Source of the DNA: JADCRZ01 sp031399065
Lineage (GTDB): Bacteria; Bacteroidota; Bacteroidia; Chitinophagales; Chitinophagaceae
DNA: 64,000 nt
NCBI GenBank assembly: GCA_031399065.1
Contig: JANNOM010000048.1
Span: 272,064 to 336,063 of the forward strand
Direction of reading: 5' to 3'
Part shown: one piece after another, positions 19,484-29,382 of the stretch
Layout: the number at the start of each line of letters is the position of its first letter
How positions within the stretch are numbered: the stretch's first letter is position 1
Notes under the pieces: model-generated
Database searches by the model: none
What the model saw: only the letters and a program-made list of their open reading frames with translations
Told to the model about the DNA's origin: nothing
Translations under genes and position numbers: made by a program

Positions 19484-20603
19484 TGTACTTAAGTAAAGGG
19501 ATTTTTACACGGAAGATATTGCTTGTTTGTTCAATTACAGGATTTGTATTTGACAAAAGCCTGTATCTTTCCGCAATGTTTTTTAAACCCATGCCTAAAC
19601 TTTCGTCGTTAAATTCTTTGGGATTAATATTGTTTTCAACAACCAGGCATTCATTCTCCACATGTACATGAATGTTTAGTTTAGGCTTTTCGTTTATATT
19701 TCCATTGTGCTCAATAACGGATCCGTCTTCCAGGTAAATAGCGATATTAAGTGGATCATTTTTACTGATTACATTATGTTTTATAGCGTTTTCAACAAGC
19801 AGCTGGAGCGTGATAGGCGCGATACCATATTTGTATTTTTCAAAAGGTACATCTATATGTAAATGGATGCAGTCGCCATACCTGATCTGGTATAAAAAAT
19901 AATAGGCTGCAATAAAAGACAGTTCGTCCTCCAAAGGAATAACGTTTTGGCTACGATTGGCCAGTAAGTAACGATACACCTGGGAAAGCCTGTCCAGAAA
20001 CTTCATGGCTAATTCTTTTTCTTCCTCGATTAGTGCCGAAAGAGTACTAAAGTTATTGAATAGAAAATGCGGATCTATTTGTGATTTTAGCGCGTCTAAT
20101 TGTGCCTGAATAGCATTTTGTTTTAATTGCAATGCCTCGATCCTTGATTCATTCAGCTGATTAAAAAAATATTCCGCAGTAAAGACCGCTGTACTCAAAA
20201 GCGAGACCATAGCCCCAATAACAATAGCCTGTCTTAACAGTAAATCATCCATCGGTTGAGGCGTGGTTAAAGTCAAGCTATCAAGCAGTTTGGAACTTGA
20301 ATAAAAAACTAATGCCAGAAAACTCACCTGAATGACTAGCTGCAGTGTAAATCTATACCGCGGAGAAACTTCCCAAGGCATATATTTATTAAGCAATTTA
20401 GTAACGATAAATCCGGATTCCACTGTGATAGACGTAAAATACAGAAGGTATAAAAAATCTATCAAATAGTCGGCCGCCTGATATTTCGAGTAAGGTTTAA
20501 AAAAATTGTCGAATGGATTAATTAATGCAAACAACAAATACATGATAATACCCAGAAACAGATAACTATAGAGCCTAAAGCTTTTATACGTAACGGTTGC
20601 CAT
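19473..20603 (-). CDS. LytS/YehU-type sensor histidine kinase
   Basis: The start chosen at the ATG at 20603 gives about 376 residues; a TTG 12 codons upstream is less likely. Four or more membrane helices occupy about the first 150 residues. A short coiled-coil leads to the His_kinase domain with SQIDPHFLFNNFSTL, where the His of DPHF is the phosphorylation site. A HATPase domain follows with VENAIKHNVI and GMGLKNIAERY. There is no extracellular sensory domain of note, so sensing may occur in the membrane. It pairs with the LytTR regulator whose gene it overlaps. Confidence 0.92.
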   Translation of the reverse strand: MATVTYKSFRLYSYLFLGIIMYLLFALINPFDNFFKPYSKYQAADYLIDFLYLLYFTSITVESGFIVTKLLNKYMPWEVSPRYRFTLQLVIQVSFLALVFYSSSKLLDSLTLTTPQPMDDLLLRQAIVIGAMVSLLSTAVFTAEYFFNQLNESRIEALQLKQNAIQAQLDALKSQIDPHFLFNNFSTLSALIEEEKELAMKFLDRLSQVYRYLLANRSQNVIPLEDELSFIAAYYFLYQIRYGDCIHLHIDVPFEKYKYGIAPITLQLLVENAIKHNVISKNDPLNIAIYLEDGSVIEHNGNINEKPKLNIHVHVENECLVVENNINPKEFNDESLGMGLKNIAERYRLLSNTNPVIEQTSNIFRVKIPLLKYNDQ

Positions 20604-20687
20604 ATAAAGTAAATTTACTACTATAATAATCCTGGACAAACATAATGTAAACCTTGAACGTTCCGCCTTGTCATAGCTCTTTACCTA

Positions 20688-21062
20688 CTATTGCTTAACC
20701 CATTTTTCCGAAAAATTCACCAAGCCCCATTTAACTTTCAGCAAAAGACTTTTACCATCAGGTGCCAGCACCCATATACCATTGTATTCTTTATCATTGG
20801 CCGGATCGGTAACTATGCCCGTAAATTCTTTATTGGATACAGGCAAAATATCCTTTGAAATTTGTTTGCCATTGTACTTTTTGTCTTTTTCCTTTTCAGC
20901 ACTTAGCTGCTTAACGATCGTCGTATTGCCAACTTTTAAAAATTCAACGACAGCATTGTCTTCCGTTTTCCATTTACCGATTAATTTTTCAGTTCCTGTT
21001 TGGCAAAAACCCTGAATGGATGATGTTGCCAATAAAATTACCATGATTGTTTTGATATTCAT
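20688..21062 (-). CDS. Exported DUF2147-type small protein
   Basis: The 124-residue protein has a signal peptide ending near residue 20 (GFCQ) and then the pattern LIGKWKTED...VEFLKV and the later GIWVLAPDGKSLLLKV typical of DUF2147 periplasmic proteins. Members are single small beta-barrel-like domains of unknown role. It sits between the barrel-protein gene and the LytS-like kinase in the same orientation, so it may belong to the efflux operon. Confidence 0.72.
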   Translation of the reverse strand: MNIKTIMVILLATSSIQGFCQTGTEKLIGKWKTEDNAVVEFLKVGNTTIVKQLSAEKEKDKKYNGKQISKDILPVSNKEFTGIVTDPANDKEYNGIWVLAPDGKSLLLKVKWGLVNFSEKWVKQ

Positions 21063-21073
21063 TTGATTTGTTT

Positions 21074-21703
21074 TTAATTCTTACGTTTCAGACGAGCTTT
21101 AAACCCGATCAAAATATTGGAAGATGCCAGTTTCTTACTATTCACTTGTGTTTTCTCCGTAAGGCCGCTATATTGAAATTCGAAAAATGGAATAAACCTT
21201 GGCTTTAGTTCCAGCTCAATTCCAAGGCCGGCACGAAGGGCTATGTGCGCTTTGTTAAGTGGTTCTGAATTTACTTCCTGCGTATTTACATTTATGTTTG
21301 TATTGGGAGCATTCAAACTACCCACACCGAAACCGGCGAAGCCGTATACGGCAAAATCATTTAATTGTTTCCTGTAACCGACATCTATAAAACCGGCAAG
21401 GAACGTTCTGTTACCTTTATTGGTAACCCTAAAGCCTTCCTGAAGAATGCTGTTATTAAATCCATATAAATTAATTTCATAGGAAAATCTTGCCCAGCAA
21501 TTGTTAATCAACTGAACCTCCACACCAGTATATGTTTTAAATCCATTGTTGCTGATTTTTTTGAAAGCCGGATTTAAAAAACTTAACCCTATGCCTGTGG
21601 TAGCAAACCATTCAGGTCGTATGTCGTTAAGATTTATATATGCATTTTGTGCTTGTCCCCTCACTGTTACAATAACAAGCAAAATAAATAAGCTGCTTTT
21701 CAT
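21074..21703 (-). CDS. Exported beta-barrel-like protein of the efflux locus
   Basis: This 209-residue protein starts with a short signal peptide ending at AQNA and then shows alternating aromatic and polar residues and glycine pairs (FAGFGVGSL, AGLGIELELKP) ending in an aromatic-containing strand, as in small outer membrane barrels. It follows a similar 211-residue protein by 5 bases, so the two may form a pair of porin- or adhesin-like proteins. No enzyme motif is visible. Confidence 0.55.
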   Translation of the reverse strand: MKSSLFILLVIVTVRGQAQNAYINLNDIRPEWFATTGIGLSFLNPAFKKISNNGFKTYTGVEVQLINNCWARFSYEINLYGFNNSILQEGFRVTNKGNRTFLAGFIDVGYRKQLNDFAVYGFAGFGVGSLNAPNTNINVNTQEVNSEPLNKAHIALRAGLGIELELKPRFIPFFEFQYSGLTEKTQVNSKKLASSNILIGFKARLKRKN

Positions 21704-21708
21704 AAACT

Positions 21709-22338
21709 TTATTGAAGCGGGGTTTTAAACCCTATTTGAATTGTTGTACCATTTAATTGGCGCTTATCCAGCTCAGTTTTGTAGGGTACAGACAGATAGA
21801 TACCTTCGGCATAAAGGAGAAATAATTCACTGATTCTATACTCGAAACTTGCGCCCACCCTGTAAGCGAAGAAATCCTTTCTTGACGTACTGAAGTTTAT
21901 AATGCGGCTTATAGTATCCAGGTCAATTTTAGGCACGTCCATAGTAAACAATCCTGCTCCAACAAATAAGGCCGGTGTAAATTTTCTAAAGCTCTTATTA
22001 TAGCCCAAATCGATTCCCAGAAAATTCGAATTGAGCTTATTTTTAATTAGGGTAGTTGTCCCTTCAAGCTGAGCTTCCCTTTCATAATTAATATTGCCGA
22101 CGTCAAAGAAAAGACGGGAAAAAAAATCATCCCTGTAATTGACCTGGAAACTGAAGCTAGTGTAGCTGCCTCTTTCCTTTAATACGTCTTTCACATTACC
22201 AGGAAAATAAAAGCCGAAACCTCCATTGAAATAATATTTAAACTTCCGGCTTTTTTTATCTACGATAGAATTATAGTCCTGGCAGAATCCTGATAAACCA
22301 GCGAAACAAAAACATACTGCCATCAATATTCTTTTCAT
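21709..22338 (-). CDS. Exported beta-barrel-like protein downstream of the RND-TolC fusion
   Basis: The start is placed at an ATG at 22338 because the next residues form a classic signal peptide ending at FCQ; an ATG two codons upstream (22344) is equally possible, and the longest frame would overlap the RND-TolC gene. The mature part has alternating hydrophobic residues, FYFPGN, GIDLGYNKSF and RVGASFEYRISE, which suggests an outer membrane barrel of about eight strands. It lies directly after the RND-TolC stop and so probably shares its transcript. Its role in efflux is unknown. Confidence 0.55.
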   Translation of the reverse strand: MKRILMAVCFCFAGLSGFCQDYNSIVDKKSRKFKYYFNGGFGFYFPGNVKDVLKERGSYTSFSFQVNYRDDFFSRLFFDVGNINYEREAQLEGTTTLIKNKLNSNFLGIDLGYNKSFRKFTPALFVGAGLFTMDVPKIDLDTISRIINFSTSRKDFFAYRVGASFEYRISELFLLYAEGIYLSVPYKTELDKRQLNGTTIQIGFKTPLQ

Positions 22339-22378
22339 ATGCATTTTCAAATAACCATCGTTATTTTTACTTTGCTTA

Positions 22379-25300
22379 TTATTTGCTTTCATATTGTTTA
22401 TTTACGCTGTTTGTAGCTTTTATATACTGCGCTTTTGCCAAAAGAAAATTGTAAGCCGCTTGTAATTGGTTATTTTTTACCTGGATTAACGTAAGCTGAG
22501 CATCAGCTACTTCATTATAACGTGCAACACCTTTTTGCCATCGGCTGGTTACTAATTGAAGGCTTCTTTCCGCAGAAGGAATAATATCGGACTGAGCCCG
22601 CCAGGCTGCGTAGGTTTCTGTTAATGTTTGATGGGCATTTCGTACTTCTAAAGAAATTTGCGACAGGATCTGCTGCCTTTGAATGGAAATCTGTTTCACA
22701 GCTGCCTTTCCCTGTTTTACCTTTATATCGTTTCTAAAACCCGAAAAAATAGGAACATTGAGCTGAACGCCAACAAAGAAACTGTTTGGCCATATATAAT
22801 TCTTCGTTTTAAAATCGTTTGATTGCGTCTGTATCTGATATTCGCTGATGAAACTCGCATTTGGATAATAACGGCTTTTCTCAACCTTTAACTGAGCAAG
22901 GGCAGCTTCTTCCGATAGTTTATTCTGACTGAGCTCGGGCCGGTTATCGTTTGCATCTGTCAAAGCTTCTTCCAATAAAGCCGGAATAAAATTACCAGGC
23001 GTCAAACTATCTTTTAATTGTATTTCAACTTCCTGATTTATAGCAAGCAAATTTTTAAGATAATTCTCCGACTGATTAATTGCATTGGCAGATTGATACC
23101 TGTTTATTGCTAATGAGGATACATTGACGAAAGCAGCTAATGTGTCCGCATCCAGCATCAATCCTTGTCTGTGCAAGCTTTTGGCAGTAGCCAGGGCGGT
23201 TTCAGCGCGCAGAATGGATTGCTCTACCAAGTCATTTCCACCTCTACTTACTAATACTGCGTAATATGCTTTTCTTATTTCATCAGCTAATTGGGTCTTA
23301 GATACAAGGGTGTTTGATTTTGTGACCTGTTCGTTTATTCTCGATGCCCTGATGCCGGCATTAATTTCTGCATTCCAGATAGGCAGGTTCAGGGATGCAG
23401 TTGTGCTATATGCATTTTTAGATGCCGCCGCCACCGGTGCTAAATTCTTGTCATCAATCGCAAAATTGCCGGAAGGATCTACACCGAATTGAGGAAAGAA
23501 AAAAACAGGTTCTTTAATATTTCTTGTATAAGAACCGGCTAAAGAAATGTTAGGGTACAAGTAACTTTGAGCCTCTTTAATACTGAATTTCGCTCTAATT
23601 TCTTCCAGCTCAAGTAGCTTAATCTGGGGATTGCCTTGAAGTCCTGTTTCTATGGCTTCATCTAATGACAGCCGGATTGTTTGTGCTTTTGTATGTACAG
23701 CGGTAAGTATAGCAAACGCGATAATACCAGTTATTCTTGCCAACGCATGAAGCTGATTCTTGGCCTGTTTACTTTCCCGCTTTAATTGCCTTTGCCTTTC
23801 AATTTTTTCCACTAATCTCGTAAGGATGTAATAGATAACAGGAACCACCAATAACGTTAAAAACATAGAACTGCTTAGTCCCCCAATTAATACCCATGCC
23901 AGACCGCTGTTTAATTCTGCACCTGCGCCCTTGGCAAGTGCCAGGGGTAACATTCCTATAACCATTGACAGTGTTGTCATTAATATAGGCCTTAAACGTG
24001 TTTCACCAGCATCCAATAATGCGTCCGTTAAACCAGCTCCTTGTTTCCTCCCTTCATTCGTCCTGTCTACCAAAAGAATGGCATTTTTCGCAACGAGCCC
24101 CATCATCATTATCAGTCCGAATATGGAAAAAATGTTAAGGCTTTTAGCGGTTAAAGCCAGTGCAAGAAAAGCACCGACCAGGCCCACAGGTATAGAAAAC
24201 AATACAACAAAGGGATAAAGCCAGTTATTATATAATACTACCATAATAAGATATATCAATAAAAACGATGTGAGCAGAGCAAGGCCCAGCGAGCCAAATG
24301 AATCGTCCTGCAATTCAAGATCGCCTTCATATGAAATTTTAACTGACTGGGGTAAATTAATCCCTGCAACCAGCTTCTTAATATCCTCTCCAATATCACC
24401 GACCGGGCGGCCGACTACCTGTGAAAGTATGATAATGCTTGCCTGTTTGTTCCGTCGTTCGAGGGTGTTAGGCCCCGAGGTCAATTTTACTTCCGCAAAC
24501 TGGTTAAGGTAAACTAATTGCCCCTTATCGTTTATTATACCATAACGGTTCAAATCATTAGTACTGCTGCGGTAACTTTCCTTTAACTGTATACGGACAT
24601 CTACTTCTTCGTTGTTTCGCCGGAATTTTAAATCATCATAACCATTCACCGCATCTCTCATGTTGGCACCGATCGTTTCCATCGTCAATCCTAACGCTGC
24701 GGCCTTTTCCCTGTTGATGACTATTTCAATCTCCGGCTTGCCCTGCTCTGCCGATAATCTTGGATTTACAACACCAGGTATTGCCCGTATGGCGGCCAAT
24801 ACTTTTGAGGCGGTAGCCGCAACGCTGTCTCGCTGACTCCCCGACACCAGTAACTGCAGCGGTGCATCGTTTGCACCAAATAAGCCAATTGGAGAAACCC
24901 TGGCCTTTACACCAGGAACCTGCATGGCCAACATTCTAAATTCCCTGCCCAGTTCGGCCAGATTTTTAGTTCGCTTGCTGGCAGGTAATAAAGAGATATT
25001 GATAGCGGCAAGATGCGAACTATAATTTTCACTCAAACCATCAGACTGGTAACCGATATTAGTAAATAGTTTAGTAATTTCCGGAACCTCATTAAGCTTA
25101 GCTTCTATTGCTTTAATAGCGCTATCGGTTTCGGATAATTTTGTGCCGGGCTGCATATTTATTAAAAGCGACAGTTCACCTTTATCCGTTGCCGGAGCAA
25201 ATTCACTACCTACAATACCTGTAGCAACTAAACTGAAGGACCCAATCAGAAGCAATAAAGTAATGCCTAAAGTAGCTAACTTATGCTGAAGGCTCCACTT

Positions 25301-26869
25301 CAAGATACCCATATACCAACCGGTAAATCCATGGATTAATTTTTCGAAAAACAATCCAATCCTGCCAAAAAAAGATTTTTCATTAAGGTGTTCCAGTTTG
25401 GCAAACCGGGATGCTATCATCGGAGTGAGCGTAAATGACACCAATAAACTGGACAGGGTTGAAACTACAATAACCAGTGAAAACTGTTTTACCAAACTGC
25501 CAACAAGTCCAGGTACAAGTGCCATTGGCAAAAACACTACCACATCAACCAACGTGATGGAAACAGCGGCAAAACCGATCTCATTTCTTCCCTCTAAAGA
25601 TGCCTTCCCTTTATCTTTTCCCATTTCTAAATGGCGGTATATATTTTCCAGCACCACAATACTGTCATCCACCAGTATACCTATTACCAGGCTCATTGCA
25701 AGTAAAGTCATTAAGTTTAGCGAATAGTCCAATAAGTACATCATGATGAACGCGCTAACCAAAGAAGTCGGAATTGCCAGCATTATAATAAAAGCATTCC
25801 TGAGACTGTGCAGGAATACGAGCATCACCAGGGCGACAAGTAAAATGGCTATAAAGAAATCATGATAAACCGCATGGGCAGCGTCTAGAGTAAACTCGCT
25901 GCTATCCTGTGCTATACTAAATTTAAGTTTAATGTTACTATAATCCTTTTCCAGTTTTAGAAGCTCCTCCTTTACCCTTGCTGACACATCCACTGCGTTG
26001 GAACCGGTTTGTTTATTTACAAACAAACCTATTGAGGGTTTTCTATCCAATCGATTAATAACTTCCGTTTCTTTGGAAGACATAACTACATCCGCAACGT
26101 CTTTAATTGTAATATTGCCCCCATCGGCAAGTGATCGGATCGGCTGGTTTTCAATCTGGGTAAAATCAGTTACTTTTCCTGCTATTCGGATTCCAAGAAC
26201 TGCATCATTGTCTTTGATACTACCGACGGGAAAATCTATATTGCTTCTACGTACCGCCTCAGATAATTCTGCGTTTGAGATACCATAGCTCGCCATTTTT
26301 TTTGAATCAGCATAAATTTTTATTTCTCCCTCCGCTCCGCCCAGTATTGTAACCCTGCCTATATTTTTTAATTGAGTGATCCGTGGTTTAATCTGATTAT
26401 CGACAATGCTGTATAATTCCGCTTCAGGTGCACTGGAAGTGATTCCCAATCTTAACACCGGCACATCATTCACATTAAATTTCTCGACAGAAGGGGTTTT
26501 TACACCCGCTGGCAGCTCATTCAACACTTTGCTTAAAGCCCGCTGCACCTCCTGTACGGCCTGATCGGCATCAGCATCAGCAGTAAATTCAATGGTAACT
26601 AGGGAGACATTTTCAGAAGAATTGGCTGTCACTTTTTTTATCTTACTTACTCCTGCAATACCATCTTCAATTTTTTTCGTAACACTATTTTCCACTTCCT
26701 TGGGAGAAGCTCCGGGATAAGTGGTAAATACCGTTGTAAATGGCGTTGCCAGATCAGGCAATAACTCGTACTTTAGGCTTTTGTAAGCAATAATTCCAAA
26801 ACCACCCAAGACCAAAAACAACACAATGAAAAGTATAGGTCGTTTAATAGCTATTTCTGTAATTGACAT
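22379..26869 (-). CDS. RND efflux pump fused to a TolC-like outer membrane channel
   Basis: The product, about 1,496 residues from the ATG at 26869, is a fusion. Residues 1 to about 1045 are an AcrB/MexB-type RND permease: twelve hydrophobic helices, the proton-relay aspartate pair in GILVDDSIVVLEN of helix 4 and the relay lysine in GLVAKNAILLVD of helix 10. A basic linker (ERQRQLKRESKQAKNQ) and then a hydrophobic stretch ending TKAQT at about residue 1068 resemble an internal signal peptide. Residues 1069-1496 match TolC/OMF proteins with two coiled-coil repeats (AIETGLQGNPQIKLLELEE, SLEVRNAHQTLTETYAAW). It is preceded by the adaptor gene. Drug or hydrophobe export is likely; heavy-metal (CusA) signatures were not seen. 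Confidence 0.88.
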   Translation of the reverse strand: MSITEIAIKRPILFIVLFLVLGGFGIIAYKSLKYELLPDLATPFTTVFTTYPGASPKEVENSVTKKIEDGIAGVSKIKKVTANSSENVSLVTIEFTADADADQAVQEVQRALSKVLNELPAGVKTPSVEKFNVNDVPVLRLGITSSAPEAELYSIVDNQIKPRITQLKNIGRVTILGGAEGEIKIYADSKKMASYGISNAELSEAVRRSNIDFPVGSIKDNDAVLGIRIAGKVTDFTQIENQPIRSLADGGNITIKDVADVVMSSKETEVINRLDRKPSIGLFVNKQTGSNAVDVSARVKEELLKLEKDYSNIKLKFSIAQDSSEFTLDAAHAVYHDFFIAILLVALVMLVFLHSLRNAFIIMLAIPTSLVSAFIMMYLLDYSLNLMTLLAMSLVIGILVDDSIVVLENIYRHLEMGKDKGKASLEGRNEIGFAAVSITLVDVVVFLPMALVPGLVGSLVKQFSLVIVVSTLSSLLVSFTLTPMIASRFAKLEHLNEKSFFGRIGLFFEKLIHGFTGWYMGILKWSLQHKLATLGITLLLLIGSFSLVATGIVGSEFAPATDKGELSLLINMQPGTKLSETDSAIKAIEAKLNEVPEITKLFTNIGYQSDGLSENYSSHLAAINISLLPASKRTKNLAELGREFRMLAMQVPGVKARVSPIGLFGANDAPLQLLVSGSQRDSVAATASKVLAAIRAIPGVVNPRLSAEQGKPEIEIVINREKAAALGLTMETIGANMRDAVNGYDDLKFRRNNEEVDVRIQLKESYRSSTNDLNRYGIINDKGQLVYLNQFAEVKLTSGPNTLERRNKQASIIILSQVVGRPVGDIGEDIKKLVAGINLPQSVKISYEGDLELQDDSFGSLGLALLTSFLLIYLIMVVLYNNWLYPFVVLFSIPVGLVGAFLALALTAKSLNIFSIFGLIMMMGLVAKNAILLVDRTNEGRKQGAGLTDALLDAGETRLRPILMTTLSMVIGMLPLALAKGAGAELNSGLAWVLIGGLSSSMFLTLLVVPVIYYILTRLVEKIERQRQLKRESKQAKNQLHALARITGIIAFAILTAVHTKAQTIRLSLDEAIETGLQGNPQIKLLELEEIRAKFSIKEAQSYLYPNISLAGSYTRNIKEPVFFFPQFGVDPSGNFAIDDKNLAPVAAASKNAYSTTASLNLPIWNAEINAGIRASRINEQVTKSNTLVSKTQLADEIRKAYYAVLVSRGGNDLVEQSILRAETALATAKSLHRQGLMLDADTLAAFVNVSSLAINRYQSANAINQSENYLKNLLAINQEVEIQLKDSLTPGNFIPALLEEALTDANDNRPELSQNKLSEEAALAQLKVEKSRYYPNASFISEYQIQTQSNDFKTKNYIWPNSFFVGVQLNVPIFSGFRNDIKVKQGKAAVKQISIQRQQILSQISLEVRNAHQTLTETYAAWRAQSDIIPSAERSLQLVTSRWQKGVARYNEVADAQLTLIQVKNNQLQAAYNFLLAKAQYIKATNSVNKQYESK

Positions 26870-26908
26870 AATGAATATTATTAATCTCAAATTGGTATTC
26901 CCGACTAT

Positions 26909-28030
26909 TTATTGATTGGATATTTTATAGTCCTTCAGTTCTTTTCCAGGTTCAATATTCGATTGACCAGATGTTATGGCTATATCGCCCTTTTTCAATC
27001 CAGACTTAATCTCTATAGTGGTACCAAAGTCTCTGCCAATGGAAACCGCCGTCAACCGAGGCTTCTTAGAACTATCAATAAGATAAACCGAAGGCTTTGC
27101 CAAATCACCGACGATAGCCGTTCTTGGAACAGTAAGTGCAGTTATTGAAGTAGTTGGTTTAAAATTAGCTGACACGCTCATACCAGCCATTAATTTTTGA
27201 GGTTTATTGTTAGCAATCTCAATTTCAACAGGGAAGGCTTTCGTTTCGTTAGCAACAGGTATTATATTTTTGATAATGCCTTTAAATGTAATTCCCGGGT
27301 ACACATCTGCTTCCACAAAAACCGCTGTGCCATTCTTTAATTTGGCTATAAACGTTTCAGGTATAAAAATTTTCACTATTACCGTACTTAAATCAGCTAT
27401 GATTCCGATGGGAGAACCTGGTTGTATATAGTCGCCCTGATTCGCTTTTTTCTCAATAACGATACCCGATGCCGGCGATACTATTACCGTTTGGCCAATC
27501 TGTTTTTGAGATATACTTATTTGCTGTTGATATGTTTTCAACTGTAGTTCAGCTGCTGTTAACTGCTGTCTGGCATTTTCTGCTTCCACCGCTGTGGCAT
27601 TATTTTCCTTCAGCAGGGCTTCATACCTGTTAACATTTGCCTTTGCAATATTGTAATCAGATTGGGCCTTTTCATAAGCGATGTAATTAATCTGGTTGGT
27701 AGCACTCCGTATGGCTCTATCTATTGAACCCACAACCTGGCCCTTATTTAAGAACCGGCCTTTTTCAATGGCTGATGAAATCAATTTCCCGTCCGCCTCG
27801 CTATAAATGGTTAAAATATTTTTGGCTTCCGTACTGCCCCTGAATGTAGCATCGTCAGTAAATGTTTCTTCCTTTACATAAGACGCCTTAACCGTGAAAG
27901 GGACAGCTACTAATTCCTTATTGATGTCATCAGTTGCTCTCTCCTTATTAGATATAAGTGTAAAGGCCACCAGTGAAACTGCAATTAAAATTACTGCTAC
28001 CCAGATAGCAATACGTAATCCCTTTTTCAT
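26909..28030 (-). CDS. Periplasmic adaptor (membrane fusion protein) of RND efflux
   Basis: This 373-residue protein has an N-terminal anchor at about residues 8-27, then a lipoyl-like half (RFLNKGQVVGSID...), a helical hairpin around AKANVNRYEALLKENN, the second lipoyl half (IVSPASGIVIEKKANQGDYIQPG) and a beta-barrel domain with a final membrane-proximal part ending in SGQSNIEPGKEL. This order is the RND adaptor/HlyD_D23 family. It is the first gene of the minus-strand block, 39 bases before the fused pump. It would bridge the pump to the fused channel. Confidence 0.9.
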   Translation of the reverse strand: MKKGLRIAIWVAVILIAVSLVAFTLISNKERATDDINKELVAVPFTVKASYVKEETFTDDATFRGSTEAKNILTIYSEADGKLISSAIEKGRFLNKGQVVGSIDRAIRSATNQINYIAYEKAQSDYNIAKANVNRYEALLKENNATAVEAENARQQLTAAELQLKTYQQQISISQKQIGQTVIVSPASGIVIEKKANQGDYIQPGSPIGIIADLSTVIVKIFIPETFIAKLKNGTAVFVEADVYPGITFKGIIKNIIPVANETKAFPVEIEIANNKPQKLMAGMSVSANFKPTTSITALTVPRTAIVGDLAKPSVYLIDSSKKPRLTAVSIGRDFGTTIEIKSGLKKGDIAITSGQSNIEPGKELKDYKISNQ

Positions 28031-28392
28031 TGTTGTAAATTTTACGCTAAGCTAAACCCCATTAAAAATGTATTGATAATAAAGTAACCGGATTGTATAA
28101 TACCGTCGCTGAATTCTAAAAATCACTACCCGAATATTGTTTTATGCTGTACCTTATAAACTTTACTCAGTGAACATATAACTGTTAAATCGAAATGAAA
28201 TGATAGATATTAGCATTGAGTTTTGCTGAACTCTCTACTGGGATTAAGAGATATGTTCTAGCTCATTGCCTTCCGGTTAAAGTAGGCCATCTATACTCCG
28301 GACAATAAGGCATTGCCGTTAAAATTTATATAGTAAATACAAGTACTTATTGCCTTGTTATATATGGCAGTACTAAAAAGATAAGCGTACTA
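28031..28392. other. Intergenic region between the egtD gene and the efflux adaptor
   Basis: No gene is supported. The sequence is A+T-rich and must contain the promoter of the adaptor-RND block. I found no TAnnTTTG match on the minus strand. A weak inverted repeat AAGGCA...TGCCTT spans about 28310-28356 but has no terminator-like T tract. Confidence 0.4.
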
Positions 28393-29382
28393 CTACACCC
28401 GCTGCCAGATGGCATCTAAAAACCAATGTCGTGAATCAAAAAAATACTTAATAGAGGAGAAGCCCGTCTCTGCGGCCAGCCTGTCCGTATCACTAACCGT
28501 GTATTTCTGGGAAAGTTCCGTATAAATGGATTCGTTTTCTTCAAATGATATAAGATCCCTGCCGTTGATAGTTACTTCCTGTTTAATATGGCTTCTGAGG
28601 TAACTGCGACAGGCACCTGTTACAGGATCGTAAACCGGGTAATGACCGAAGGTTTTTATATCAAAATCGGCATGGAGTTCTCTGTTGATGCGCGTGAGCA
28701 GATTAAGGTTAAACCGTTTGGTAATTCCTCCTGTATCGTTATAAGCTGCCAGTATTTGCCGTGGGTCTTTTTTAAGATCAAACCCGGTGAGCAATATATC
28801 GCCTGGTAGCAGGTGTTCATGAACGGTATCCAAAAAACGGGTAGCGTTTTCAGGCGTAAAGTTGCCGATACTGGAACCCAGGAACAGGATCACTTTTCGT
28901 TTATCGCTCACCTGGTAGCTCCGGGATATCATATCAAAGTAATCGCCGTTAAGTCCATGCACCTTAAGACCCGGTATGCGCGAAGGCATTTCCGTTTCGA
29001 GGTGATGGATCACATTGCGGGAAATATCTACTGGATAATAAGTAATATCTACTCCCAGTTTGCGGAGATAATTCAGCAAATGCGAGCTTTTGGTGGCATC
29101 ACCCGCTCCCAGTTCCACGATGTCGAAATCGCTGAACTGTTTTAAAAGCACCATAGCAATGGCTTCTGTTTGCCGACTGAATATTTCCATCTCGCAGTTG
29201 GTTAGATAATATTCCGGGCTGGCCATTATTTCCTGGAAAAGCCGGTCGCCTTCCTTATCGTAAAAGTATTTGGACAAAAGGTATTTGGGATCGCTTCGCA
29301 ATCCTTCAATTACGTCCTCGTAAAATTTATTGTCTGCCGCTACATCGTCTATTGTGCCAGTCTGATTCCTGTATATTGCCAT
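28393..29382 (-). CDS. egtD: L-histidine N-alpha-methyltransferase (ergothioneine biosynthesis)
   Basis: The 329-residue protein has the SAM-binding motif VELGAGDATKSSHLL at about residues 89-103 and the DUF2260-type layout of EgtD, which trimethylates histidine to hercynine. Conserved segments such as LFLGSSIGNFTPE and GFDLKKDP are seen. It overlaps the 3' end of the EgtB gene by 34 bases, and the two are the last genes of the minus-strand operon. EgtD is the first committed enzyme of ergothioneine synthesis, which supports the naming of its neighbours. Confidence 0.93.
   Translation of the reverse strand: MAIYRNQTGTIDDVAADNKFYEDVIEGLRSDPKYLLSKYFYDKEGDRLFQEIMASPEYYLTNCEMEIFSRQTEAIAMVLLKQFSDFDIVELGAGDATKSSHLLNYLRKLGVDITYYPVDISRNVIHHLETEMPSRIPGLKVHGLNGDYFDMISRSYQVSDKRKVILFLGSSIGNFTPENATRFLDTVHEHLLPGDILLTGFDLKKDPRQILAAYNDTGGITKRFNLNLLTRINRELHADFDIKTFGHYPVYDPVTGACRSYLRSHIKQEVTINGRDLISFEENESIYTELSQKYTVSDTDRLAAETGFSSIKYFFDSRHWFLDAIWQRV

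Noticed and set aside
22379..26869. CusA/CzcA heavy-metal RND assignment
   Set aside because: TolC fusions are common in that group, but the helix 4 DD pair and overall sequence follow the AcrB-type drug pumps.
28310..28356. AAGGCA/TGCCTT inverted repeat as terminator for egtD
   Set aside because: The stem is short and lacks a T tract on the minus strand.
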